Shown: piece by piece, positions 19,100 through 28,690 of the stretch
Layout: the number at the start of each line of letters is the position of its first letter
How positions within the stretch are numbered: the stretch's first letter is position 1
Origin: Spongospora subterranea f. sp. subterranea
Taxonomy: Eukaryota; Endomyxa: Phytomyxea; Phytomyxea; Plasmodiophorida
NCBI GenBank assembly: GCA_049724395.1
Contig: JAUGWO010000066.1
Location: 1 to 40,802, forward strand
Direction: 5' to 3'
DNA length: 40,802 bases
Notes under the pieces: model-generated
Seen by the model: the letters and a program-made list of their open reading frames with translations, nothing else
Told to the model about the DNA's origin: nothing
The model's database searches: none
Translations under genes and position numbers: made by a program

Positions 19100-19713
19100 G
19101 AACCAGGCATGCCCAAGAACAGATGCCAACGGCCATCAATTATAGCTGGCAACAGCTTCTGCAACGATTGTGGGACATTTTTCTTTCACCTTGAACGGAC
19201 CAGACCATGCCCTTGGACCATTCTTCCAACTCCAGTGCATGCAATTACGCTGCCCAGCATTCCAGGGAACACACGAGACACATTGGTCCTGAGGATGCGT
19301 TCCATGCCCACTTCGGTTGGAGCTCGCAAATACTCTTCGCCGAACTCAGATATGACCGTTTGAGTAAACTGGTTGAATGATTCCAAATTAGTAGAACCTG
19401 CCATTCGCATCGACCCATAGAGAGAGTCAGCTGAGCCGCCATACGCCATCATTCTGAGAGAGGCAATGACTTTCTGATGACTGTTAAACCCCATTTTGCC
19501 ACAAGCGTCTGCCGGCTGTAAAAAAGGGTTTCCCAGTAAACACCGATCATGATATCTCTTGAACAAATTCAGTTGGACAGGACTACACCAAATGGACAGG
19601 GTTCGGTGATGCTGAGAGCTCTCAGAGAGTGAGTCCCAAAAGGGTACAAAACCATATTGCATTAGAGGTTCTTTATACAGTAAATTTACACAAATCCACT
19701 CGAAAGGAGGCAA
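19100..19713 (-). mobile_element. PIF/Harbinger transposase remnant
   Basis: The 5' part of the frame reads LNLFKRYHDRCLLGNPFLQP, ACGKMGFNSHQKVIASLRMM, AYGGSADSLYGSMRMAGST and EFGEEYLRAPTEVGMERIL then VFPGMLGSVIAC, a close match in order and wording to the plant/oomycete-type Harbinger nucleases. In intact members FPGMLGSID carries the first catalytic Asp; here the residue after VI is Ala, so the site is lost. Beyond 19230 the family's next block (GPFKVKEKCPTIVAEAVASY, then LFLGMPGS) is found in another frame, showing at least one frameshift. The rest of the DDE domain is missing. A dead DNA transposon. Confidence 0.85.
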
Positions 19714-19749
19714 CTAAAAAGCATAAACAAAACAAACTTCTTCCAAGTG

Positions 19750-20545
19750 ACCCGGACGTAGAACTCTGGACAGACTAGGTTAAGGGTCCAGGGCAAACTG
19801 TCGTCTTCACGCCATGCACAAGCCAACGGTCAGACAGAGAGTGTAAACCAGGTCCTCGGACAATACCTGCGTTGCTTTATATCGTACCGTCAACAGGGAA
19901 AAAAGTCATCATTGGCTCAATTCTCGTACAATAACAGCGACAACTCCGCTAGGAACGTGAGCCCATTTTACGCAAACTGTGGTTTCCATCCACTAGATAC
20001 ACCGGCAACGACTAAATCCTCCACAATATGCCCCAGCGTTGATGATCGTGTCGATCATCTGCGGGTAATTCGGAAGTTCCTCAAGGCAAATCTTACAAGG
20101 GCCATCTTAGATATGAAGGTCTACGCAGATCAACGACGTGAACCACAACCTCCTTATCAACCCACTGATCTATAGTTCTCCTTCGTCGGGATGGAATCAA
20201 GACGCATAGACACTGCGACAAATTAGCTCACAAGATGTTGGGGTCGTTCGCTGTCGTTGAAGTTATTAACCCAGTGGCATTTCGATTGCAACTGCCGATA
20301 GAGTCCCGACTCCACGACGTGTTCCATGTCTAGAGCCGCCAATTCTTTCCAGAACCGTCTGCCCATTCCACCACGAGGCTGACGCTGAGCCACTCTACAT
20401 GGTTAACCAGGTGTTGGACTCAAATTATTTCGTAATAAGCTCCAATACTTGATCGATGGGGAAGGGTATGGCCCGAATGAGCGCTCTTCTGAGTTCGCCA
20501 AACTCTTGGTGCAACGCAAGGACTAAACACCCGCCTCAAGGAGTA
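19750..20545 (+). mobile_element. Chromodomain-bearing Gypsy (chromovirus) integrase end, fossil
   Basis: Plus-strand pieces give SRHAQANGQTESVNQVLGQY (19800-19870), then LAQFSYNNSDNSARNVSPFY and further the GPF-like/chromodomain end (AFRLQLPIESRLHDVFHV near 20280, LYMVNQVLDS near 20395, EGYGPNERS near 20465). That order is integrase catalytic end, C-terminal integrase part, chromodomain, as in chromoviruses. The copy is broken, with about three or more breaks, and lacks upstream polymerase. It differs in subtype from the oomycete-like Gypsy piece at 12-14.6 kb, so at least two Gypsy lineages are present. Confidence 0.8.
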
Positions 20546-20751
20546 CCACGACTGAAAAGCTCGGTCAAAATCCCACCGAAGCAAGATTATACGAGGGGGG
20601 CAATGTCAAAAGTCGTCGCTGTCCCTTGACAGAATCAAACATGTTAGTCACGAGTTTCCGCAAGGACGTTCCAACAGACATGTTCTTAGACGACGGACTG
20701 CCGATCGTGTCGCATTTGAAGGTAAATGACGAGACATCCTCATCATTCCGA

Positions 20752-21660
20752 TTATCTCCTTTCTCTATAATATACCGACCCCGTCCTCTTCTCTTCTTCC
20801 GTCTCCGTTCTCTTGTCTGCAATTGCCGTTGCCCTAGCCTCTGCCTCGATCCCTAAAATTGACGGACGACGCTGACGCTTTGACGGTTTGATCTGGCGTT
20901 CCCTTGATTGATCATCGTTCGACGACGATGAACGTATGTTCGCAATGTCTCGATTAGGTCGAAGATACCAGATGGGCGAGATCGGGTATGTCGTCCGTTG
21001 ATACTTTGGCAATGAATGCCATCGTCGGACTGGTCTCGTCATCCCGTCGTTATATAAAGGTCGGTCGCCCACGAACATGTGGCCTGAGAAGTGGGTTCTG
21101 TGGTTCATAGAATATATCAAAGCGGCCAGGACGTACTCCTTATCCCCAACAAGGATGTTTCGAACAGGCTTTCGGTTCATCTGTGAGCCGTCATCATCGC
21201 CAACGAGACACTCGACGTGTAGCAGTATTGGATACGAAATGATGTTTCGGGAAAGGCGACGGCGCAGCAAAATTCCTCGCCGATTACGGTGAGGTCTTCG
21301 CTGAGAAAGGGCTGTGATCGAAATGCCTCCATGGGTTTGTCGGCTACGTGCTCTTCTGTGGCTATCATTTCACATGGCGCGTTGTGCTCAAGATGAAAAC
21401 TTCCAGAGCCTCCTGCGTAAACCGCTTGCAGTATGCGGGTGGATGTACTTCAGGGAAGAGGGTTCCAACGCCACCGGTATCAGGCTGCCAAGAGCCCGAC
21501 AATACTGCTTGAGGAATCGGGCGAAAATCCGATCCACATTGCGATTCGAAGACGTCTCACAAAATTGTATAAAGCAGGACATCCACCATAGAGATTGCTT
21601 TATACGGAGCCATACTGGCCATGCTCGCCAGTTTCTGGTTTTTCGATGACGGTAGTGCAC
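20752..21660 (-). mobile_element. Transposon-type USP-like (peptidase C19-like) domain fragment
   Basis: Minus-strand frame 21270-20752 reads NILVGDKEYVLAALIYSMNH, RTHFSGHMFVGDRPLYNDGM, the pattern of the His/Asp half of ubiquitin-specific-protease-like domains that fungi carry in large MULE/KDZ-type transposons (YxLxAxIY...HF...YxDGM). The end is Arg/Ser/Lys-rich (ERQIKPSKRQRRPSILG). Upstream frames at 21660-21388 in other phases may hold the N-terminal half, with one or more frame changes. A second copy of this domain type occurs in the MULE at 33.6-37.6 kb. Function in the element is unknown; protease activity is not implied. Host-gene origin cannot be excluded. Confidence 0.5.
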
Positions 21661-21787
21661 CAGATGAATCGAGGCCGGTCAATATTCCTTGGCCCCTAAT
21701 AACACCATAACTTAGAGAAGGTGATCGATGTCTGCACCCTCTGACAACCAACCGTGTTTGTAAGGTGCTAGAATAGCCAATCAGGCC

Positions 21788-22586
21788 AGAGTATCCACAG
21801 CACATGTCTTCATGGTCTTCAATCCTTGGTAAGTGAAGCTCCAGGGAATCCCCAATGTTTTGGAATCAATGTCGGAAGCTATGCCCGGCCGCAAGTTCCG
21901 TGCCCCATTGGGTCGGTCGACACGCCTCGGGACACAAGCCGAGAATACCGGAGTGGCATCCCCTGCAAGGCCATGGAATAATCCAATTCGACCTGTTTGA
22001 CGTATCTGTAGGAGTGATCCAGGCACTCAACGATGGACAACGTAGCTTTCGGAGCATTGAATTGAATGTCGCCACAGAAAACATTCTTGCGCATTCGTGT
22101 CGTCACCGATAAATGGATTGTTGCAGGCTTGTGCCATGAGGGGAAAATAGACTCTCCAAGAGCGATGTGCCAGGAGCCATCTTTCAACCGAGGGAATTCA
22201 GATACCAGAGACTCGAATCTGATTCGTCTGGATCATCGATTGTAAGAAGCGCGCCCGCAGATTGAGAAAATGAATGTTTTTCGGGTTCGACGAGGGCGCC
22301 GTCTCTCTAACTCGCGTTAGAGTTCTCTTGAAATGTACAGAGCATCACCTGTGGAAACAGCTCCAATTTGATGTCTTGCTCAGGAGGGACGTTGCCGTGC
22401 TTTCGGAGAGCGCCGCTCAAACCCTGCACGCTCACCGTCCGAAAAGTCACAAAGTATTGCCAGGAAAGGCGCCGTTCCACTATCCCAAATCGGTCGGCAT
22501 CTGCATACATCGAAGGTCTTCCCCATCAGCAACGAGATGGCCAAGGGCAGGGCCCGGCCAATAACAGTACAGAATCCGGTTGGTGA
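21788..22586 (-). CDS. Unknown minus-strand multi-exon gene (candidate)
   Basis: Three same-strand pieces look coding: 22533-22440 (MYADADRFGIVERRLSWQYF then VTFR before a GTGAGCG donor), 22430-22320 (RKHGNVPPEQDIKLELFPQ before GTGATG) and 22187-21880 (SWHKPATIHLSVTTRMRKNV, FCGDIQFNAPKATLSIVECL). The long exon ends in a stop at 21879-21881. Phases between the pieces were not fully resolved. No family recognised. It lies just downstream of the metallo-beta-lactamase-fold gene, same strand. Confidence 0.4.
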
Positions 22587-22647
22587 TTGTGAGGTTTGGT
22601 AGTAGGAGAGTCTCTGTCAATACAGATTGATATTGTATTGTTTGATC

Positions 22648-23480
22648 TCATACAGAGATGTCTGGTGTGAGTTCTGGATCGACAAGACGGGATAGTTTCG
22701 CCTCGATCACGTCCTGATCTTGATCAATGATCGGTGCTCCATGTGCCGGAATCACGCTCCTAACGGGTCGTCCTCCGAAAAACGTGCCCCCGTGCTTGGG
22801 CAGGAATGACGCCCAATTCTTCCGCAACAGGTCCTCATCGCTGGTGAACATGTGTGGCGGTCGAACCCAGTTGTCGCCCTGCCATTCTAACCCTGTTCCT
22901 CCAGGTCCCGCTGCACAATCTGACCCGATTCACAGTCAGAGAGATATCATAAAAACCCGATTCGCACACAGATTTACCTCCGACCAACATGATCTTCTTG
23001 TTCGGGTACCAATACATAGCGTGTCCTGGCGTATGACCAGGAAACAATATCGTCTCAATACCGAAATCTTTCAGAACCTGAGAATCGACGGGGTCGACCC
23101 ATTTATCCATTGGAGGAATCGCGTTGATCGCGTCCGCCTGCTTGGCGTCGGCAATGGGTAAAAACAAGGGGACGTCGGAACCGAATCGGATTCGGAACTC
23201 CTCGATCGATTCGCGTTTGGCGATCGCCGGGACATGATGATGTGACACCAGAACGCCAACTGTTTCAATCTAGATCAGCGAATGTGCCTGGCACGATGAC
23301 ACGACGGTTACCGAGATTGTCGAGGCCCTTGATTGCCGAGATTTTGGGAAAAGACTCCGTCAGAAGAGCGTCGACCAGGAGGATCTGCCTGGACTCATTG
23401 ATCAAGGCGTACGAGTTATGGTGACCTCCTTCGCCATAGCCGGAAAGTCGATACAAACAGCCGGGAATCAGTTCACTCAT
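22648..23480 (-). CDS. Metallo-beta-lactamase-fold hydrolase with atypical metal motif, three exons
   Basis: Exons 23480-23312, 23259-22978 and 22919-22648; introns of 52 bp (GTAACC...ACAG) and 58 bp (GTAAATC...GTCAG). Spliced product is 240 residues starting MSELIPGCLYRLSGYGEGGH. It shows the fold landmarks: LLVDALLTES, then LVSHHHVPAIAKRESIEEF where the family normally has HxHxDH, ILFPGHTPGHAMYWYP, then IMLVGD created by the second splice, and SVIPAHGAPI near the end. The Asp-His pair of the first metal motif is absent, so it belongs to, or mimics, the MBL subgroup with degenerate first motif that I recall from cyanobacterial and plant-like proteins. Substrate unknown; likely a soluble hydrolase. 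No signal peptide. Confidence 0.85.
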
Positions 23481-23625
23481 GGATTTGCTCTCTCGAAAAT
23501 TGAATGAATTTTCTCGGACGCGAACCGATCGAGTCCGAGAAATTCATCCTTCATGTCATTTAGCGCGTTGAAATACCGAGTACCAAAGGCAAAAGCGACA
23601 TTAAAGGTTTCCCTGAGCAATTGTA

Positions 23626-24759
23626 TTACTGCCTTCTCGATGCCGATTTTTTCCGATAGAATCGAGTCCCTCGTTCGTACACGAATCTGGCCCAGATTAC
23701 AGCCCAGACGGCTTTGGTCACGAATTCCACCCTAGAGTGCCTAACCTTGCTAAAGCCTTCATGCAAGGGGTGACCGATTATCGCCATGAATATGACCGTC
23801 CACAAAAACCCGGCAACATGCGAATACAATCGGTCCAGAACCCCACCATGAGACGACAATAAATCGCCAGTATCTTTCAACATGTGGAACCTCTGTGCAA
23901 TTTTCACATTAAATGTCGAAGGCAACAGCGCAGCAAATGACATGGCGATTACCTTCCAGCTCGACACAGATAAATCCCCAATAATTCCACAAACTAATAA
24001 GCCGTTATACCAGGTCAAATATTCGCCATTGAATGGATCAATGGCGAAAACCAGGCTAAGAACGTTGCAAAGTATGAACCCGCCGAAATACCCTTCGATG
24101 GTCTTGTTTGGACTAATATCCGGTACAGGTTTATATCGACCATATCGCTTTCCAATGAAATATTGGAACGCATCCGATGCAGCCACAATAGAAATTTGTG
24201 TGGTGAAATCCTGAATACTGGCGCAAATGAAGACCTTTAAAAACGGCATCAAATTGGGGACAAAAACAGAGAAACAACAACAGACCTGCGTTGATGCGGT
24301 GATGGTCAACAGAAAGAACAGGACACTAGCGATATCCTTCCAGGCGGCGTTCAACAATACCATTAATACGAATACGGCGACGCTGCGAAGAGCGGCTGAT
24401 TTCCACAATAGATGGGGGTGGTGAGTTTGCAAATGCCAATCGAGAAAGCTGGATAAACAGCCGGCTAGAGCAATCAGACGCGATGCGTTCACCTTGTACG
24501 AATGGCTCTTGAAATGTCCACACAATAAATGAGCGACCTAAACACGTATCGCGTTTGGTGAAACAAATCCAAAATGAGGTCAAATTCCGTTTACTTCTTG
24601 CCATACGAGACCCATGCATAATAACCACAGCGGTATTGGGAAATGGTTGAGGGCGAACACGAAGAACAGGTGAAGGCAGAACCCGACCGGTATCCTCTGC
24701 AGATACCACGGTCCATGAACCTTCTCAGTGGGATGAGCGTTTACGGCGGTCTGGGTCAT
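23626..24759 (-). CDS. Phosphatidate cytidylyltransferase-like (CDP-DAG synthase) membrane protein
   Basis: Family members make CDP-diacylglycerol from CTP and phosphatidate in ER or mitochondrial membranes. First clear ATG is at 24759 (MTQTAVNAHPTEKVHGPWYL); an open frame continues to 24963 without ATG. Introns: 24594-24538 (57 bp), one starting at 24285 (51 or 75 bp, both in frame) and 23952-23893 (60 bp, in frame). Splicing the last restores SSWKRFHMLKDTGDLLSSHG, i.e. the KR...KD...HGG of the CDS signature. Earlier blocks fit too: SDAFQYFIGKRYGRYKPVPD, ISPNKTIEGYFGG, and several membrane spans. Deviations: SSHGG for PGHGG and DRLYS where DRxDS is usual (Tyr for Asp). Gene end at 23626 is read without another intron. 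Family sure, activity less so. Confidence 0.85.
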
Positions 24760-24963
24760 TTTCGAGCTCGATCGCGTTCTCGTTAAAGCAGGCGGTGGAT
24801 ATGCGGATCGAAATGGCCGGGTCGGACCACAGGCGTCGCTGGTTTCCTCTGATGTGTTTCCCCCTGGCGTTGGCCTTCGGTCACCGCTGCCCGTCGCCAG
24901 AACTGTATCCCGGCTACTTGACGACTGTAGCTCAGTTACAGGTATGTCCGTAGCGCCATTCAC

Positions 24964-25191
24964 ATGTCACGACAACAAGCGGATCAAGGAAAAATCACTC
25001 AATGCGTTGACTCAACCGCATGGAGACTTATACCAAAAAACTGGCAATGTGCAAAAGAAGATCGTTTTCCAAGAGTAAGAAAAAATTGGATTTTGTGCGA
25101 GCCCATATTGTGTGTTCATCTGCAACTGTGGGATGTTAATTCGTGTTGTAATTTGAACTTGATCGAACTGTATAAGTTAGCGAAGTCAGAG
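24964..25191. other. Intergenic, no gene seen
   Basis: Short AT-rich spacer between the CDP-DAG-synthase-like gene and the stop of COQ3, both on the minus strand; it should hold the promoter of the former. No motif recognised. Confidence 0.5.
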
Positions 25192-26217
25192 TTAGCTTGA
25201 GTAATCCATCTCGTCGCTTTCATCATCTTCGGGACGACGATTTACGTAATTGCTCATGTGTACTATGTAGTTCACGTCCAGATCAGCGTTCGATAACTTC
25301 CACTGACCCGTCCGTAAATCTGGAACGATCCCGGCTTCGTTAGAGATAAACACTCCTTGGTTTCTGACCATCGACGCCAACTCAACAGGTGTTACAAACT
25401 TATTCCAATCGTGGGTTCCTAAATCACCTCAACAACTATATTCAGCATCGCGGAAGATTTACCCGGTTCCACCAAACGTAGAACATATTCTGCAGCGGCG
25501 ATCGCGAATGCATAAGACTTCACAGTTCTATTGATGGTTGACACGAATAAACTTCCACCTGGCTGTTCAGAACTGATTAGCGCCAAAAAAACAACGTGCA
25601 AGGGCCCACTGATACAACCTCGAGAAGAGATATGAGCTGTTGCGTAAACAATTTAGGAGAGTCGACGTGCTCAATCACCTCTAAACTAGTGACAACATGG
25701 TATCGGTGGCTGAATTTGTCCCTAAGTTCCTGGGCGGATAGATGATGGTAGGTGAGGTTGTGTTCTAAGAGCGGGTCGTCCTTGGCATGTTCTTTAGCGA
25801 TTGCAATGTTGGCAGCCGATGCATCGATTGCGGTCACTTTAGCGCCAAGTCGTGCTAAACACTGAGATCGACAGAAAATGTTTGCTCAAAATGGAGGGAC
25901 TTCCAAAAAAATGCTTGATTTACCTCGGACAGGATTCCAGCGCCACAACCAACATCAGCAATACGCAATCCTTGAAGAGGGAACGTGGATTTCATGGGCT
26001 CATGACCGAGACGTGACAAAATATAACTGACACGAACCGGATTCATATCATGTAATGGCTGCCTATATGCCCATATTAGACTATAACGACGTCGGATTCG
26101 CCATCAGCATTGATCGAACATTGGCCCACCACGCTGCCACCATGACGACGCCAATCTCGAGAATTTGTTGATCTCGGCAGGATTGACAGTGGTCGACAGA
26201 CGCCTGGATTGTGCCAT
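25192..26217 (-). CDS. COQ3: Ubiquinone biosynthesis O-methyltransferase COQ3
   Basis: SAM-dependent O-methyltransferase of coenzyme Q synthesis, mitochondrial inner membrane, matrix side. ATG at 26217 gives MAQSRRLSTTVNPAEINKFS, a short presequence running into the family's NPAEI-KF-LA-WW start. The next exon reads WAYRQPLHDMNPVRVSYIL, then LRIADVGCGAGILSE, the SAM-binding glycine motif. Introns at 25923-25862 (62 bp), 25618-25563 (56 bp) and 25462-25419 (44 bp) join AIDASAANIAIAKEHA, LEVIEHVDSPKLF, PGGSLFVSTINRTVKSYAFA and EPGTHDWNKFVTPVELASMV in phase. All main motifs are present. The first intron (near 26145-26060) was not resolved: both sides share one frame with a TGA between them. Ends at 25192 with an acidic tail. 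Confidence 0.93.
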
Positions 26218-26477
26218 GGAACGCAGTCTCCCGCCGAAAAAAAGCACTAGCTGGCGATAGAAATGACGGACGGAGCCCTCTCCGCCATTGCATGACGCAA
26301 TAAAACACCACTCTCTCCGTTCCAGGATCAACTCGTGTAACGACACATTTTGACAACCGCTGTCAGTGGTGTTTTATAGAGATAATGTGGTGAAGACGAC
26401 GGTGCGATAGGGTAGGTGGGAAAACGAATAATGGGCGAGATAAAGACAAGAATTGAAAGATGTATTGAGTATAGGAG

Positions 26478-26873
26478 TTAGATAAGGAGTTTTTCAATAG
26501 CGTCACGAAGAGGATCGATCTGAGCCTTCAACTGCGATCCTTCATTGGTGAGGATGGAGCATGTGATGACGGGACGGGAGACACCGCAAGCACGTCCTAG
26601 AGCGTGCTTGGACGGGATGAACACGTACGGGACATTCTTGTCCTCGCACAGGAGGGGAAGGTGGAGCAAGATCTCAAGAGGATCAGCGTCGGCCGCCATG
26701 ATGATCAGCTCAGAGATACCACGGTTGAGGGTTTTGGTGGCCTCATTGGCGCCCTTCTTCAGTTGCTTGTAGCAGCAGGCTTGCTGGACTACTTCCAAGA
26801 TGGAGGTGGTGAGGTTGGCATCGGCCAAAGGAAAGGCCTTGGGGTTGGTCTTGGCGCTATTATCGGCAGTCAT
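26478..26873 (-). CDS. SNU13: SNU13 / NHP2L1 (15.5K), box C/D and U4 snRNP protein
   Basis: Complete 131-residue single-exon frame from ATG 26873 ([20 protein letters not shown]), slightly longer at the N-terminus than the usual 125-128. It contains [20 protein letters not shown], the kink-turn RNA binding surface of the L7Ae family, and [20 protein letters not shown] with ACGVSRPVI. The protein binds U4 snRNA 5' stem-loop and box C/D snoRNAs in the nucleus. The VFIPSK loop resembles fungal and plant sequences rather than animal VFVRSK. It lies head-to-tail upstream of COQ3 with about 260 bp between them, so no evident shared promoter. Confidence 0.97.
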   Translation of the reverse strand: MTADNSAKTNPKAFPLADANLTTSILEVVQQACCYKQLKKGANEATKTLNRGISELIIMAADADPLEILLHLPLLCEDKNVPYVFIPSKHALGRACGVSRPVITCSILTNEGSQLKAQIDPLRDAIEKLLI

Positions 26874-27109
26874 GATGGATGCAGGTGGTGTCGATCACGA
26901 TCGATTCCTGATTCACGACAGAGCACTGGAATAAGATTATGGAACTGAGCAAGATCAGCCATTCTCGGAATTGTATCAATCAAAAACTCCGTCACGGACT
27001 CCGTAACGGTAAAATCGTTTACCGAAGAAAGAAATTTGGATGATTGCAACGCAGTCAATTCTGTCAACAGAGAAAAAAACACCAGTGGGGGATTTCAAAA
27101 GATTGGATC
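26874..27109. other. Upstream region of SNU13, no gene
   Basis: Likely promoter space. Overlapping short frames on both strands have no support. Confidence 0.4.
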
Positions 27110-27860
27110 AAAGAATTCACTTAAATCAGAGGCCCCGTCATTCAAATTGATGGTGGAGGCGGTAGCTCAGCAGTGCGACCTTGGCGCCTTTGCGAAGTCG
27201 ACGACAGTTTTTTTTTTCATAAAATAATTATTTTAGTATGCTTTTTGGAAAAGCTTCAGATCTCTTTGTGTTCCCGGTTTGTAGATAACTGGAACAAATT
27301 TTGAACATGTTTCTGCACCCTTACAACGAATGTTTTTGCTCTCTCATCTTGGTTGACATTGGCAACAAAGCGGTCAATGTTCCCACCGTGTTTCTATGGC
27401 ACCATCAACAAAAGGAGTGCTAATCAGATACAACCAATTATATATCAGCAGCTATAGTTGTCGGAGCAGTAGCGGGGACACCATGATCCGGCAACAATTC
27501 AGCGCAAAGATGCTATGGGTATTTAAAGTCCATCGCGCCGTTGTTGATCACCGCGGTGTTCATGGTCACGCGTTCCCAAATTGTTTACACTCTCTGAATT
27601 GTTTACACTCTCTCAGGCCGATCATTTTGATCGTCTTGCGTTGACGACAATCATATCACAAAATCCGCAGAAATCGGCGATGCAGCTCATTGTCTGTAAA
27701 CCCGGAATGGATGGTTCTAAGAGTTCTATGCCCGACAAAAATCATTCGTCGTTTGGAAACAAGGAAGGAGTTGCGGATTTCAAAACGAAAATTGTAGAGG
27801 AGATGGGTGTTATCGTTCCAGTAAGTATTTTCACTGATGCGCCAGCCAACAGCTGACCAT
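27110..27860 (+). mobile_element. MULE fragment, truncated copy of the element at 33.6-37.6 kb
   Basis: Three blocks match the large MULE: aaatcagaggccccg at 27124 is the reverse complement of the tail side of that element (gcggggcctctgattt near 37466), 27446-27600 matches 34266-34390 (tatagttgtcgga..., then gttcatggtca/gttcacggtca), and 27616-27830 matches 34400-34620 (gccgatcattttgatcgt, aacccgg-atgga). A GTAAGTATTT donor and a TTTTTAG acceptor are kept (about 27820-27870, then gtcatggagacat as in gtcacggagacat at 34658). The catalytic part is absent; a mariner element follows at once. A truncated DNA transposon copy. Confidence 0.65.
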
Positions 27861-28690
27861 ACTTTTTAGGTCATGGAGACATTGCTGGAGAGTTAAAAAG
27901 ATATCAATCAGCTTTTCCATATCAATTTTCGCAAAAGAATCTTTGACAGAATCCTCAAGTTCGTCGATATTCTTTGGTGCTGAGGGGATTGGATGGCACG
28001 AAGGAAAACCCAGATCAAGAACGTTCATGTCAGGGCTGTTCGGTGGCTGAAAGGTCTCAAATCCATCTTTGCTTGCTTCATTGTTGAATTCTTCATCTGA
28101 AGCGTCAATATGAGGCCTGGCGTTGTCCTGCTGGATAAAAATGGGTACTGTCCAATATTCGGGCCATTTCAAACGAATCGCTGGAATGACTTGCTCAATA
28201 CGTCATTTTCTTATCACCGCTTTGTTGATGACCTCAGTTGGTTTGGTTACCATAGTTCCAAGGGCGGTTCTTGCTGCTTCCCTTTGCTGGTTTTTGGAAG
28301 ACAAATGGGAAATATCGAGCTTTCCGGTGAACCATTGGTTTCTAGACCGGTCCCCTCGCGGCCGAGCTACTGCCGCCATTAACATCACTTTGGTGATTAA
28401 GCGTTTGCTCTTGCATGTACGATGTGGCTCATTTTCATCAGCTGCCAAGTGAAATCGTTGACTTGTAAATCACGTTTTTGTCAATAAGGACGACTTTTCA
28501 TCATGTTCTTGACAATTGGATCATGATTGGGTGGCAAGGTTATCATGGAAATGCAGAACTTTAGCCTGGTCATCTTGTTGTCCTCGGCGAGGATTGGCTT
28601 TATCACATTTAAATGCGTCTTGAGAACTCCTTCCTTGATTCTTGCCTGCACTGTGGATACGGACAGGTTCAAAGTCGTCATCTATTTGAA
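27831..28690 (-). mobile_element. Tc1/mariner-like transposase remnant
   Basis: Minus-strand blocks in order: LSVSTVQARIKEGVLKTHLN then KPILAEDNKMTRLKFCISMI; the first catalytic Asp region in another frame (VLIDKNVIYKST); KRLITKVMLMAAVARPRGD; and WPEYWTVPIFIQQDNARPHI ... FQPPNSPDMNVLDLG with LTLQQCLHD. The second and third catalytic Asp (QQDNARPH and NSPDMNV) are present, 31 residues apart by my count. This wording matches mariner relatives common in oomycetes and fungi. At least two frame changes separate the blocks, so the copy is dead. Terminal repeats were not found. It sits between a MULE fragment and a Gypsy fragment. Confidence 0.85.

Noticed and set aside
25577-26046. Treating the COQ3 pieces as separate short genes
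   Set aside because: Phase-matched short introns join them into one methyltransferase with all family motifs in order.
22648-26873. An operon or functional cluster of the four minus-strand host genes
   Set aside because: Their roles (hydrolase, phospholipid synthesis, quinone synthesis, snRNP) are unrelated and spacers are large enough for separate promoters.
27160-27215. ggcggtagctcagcagtgcg, a tRNA-like start
   Set aside because: No acceptor, anticodon or T arm can be formed downstream; the segment matches the MULE end instead.
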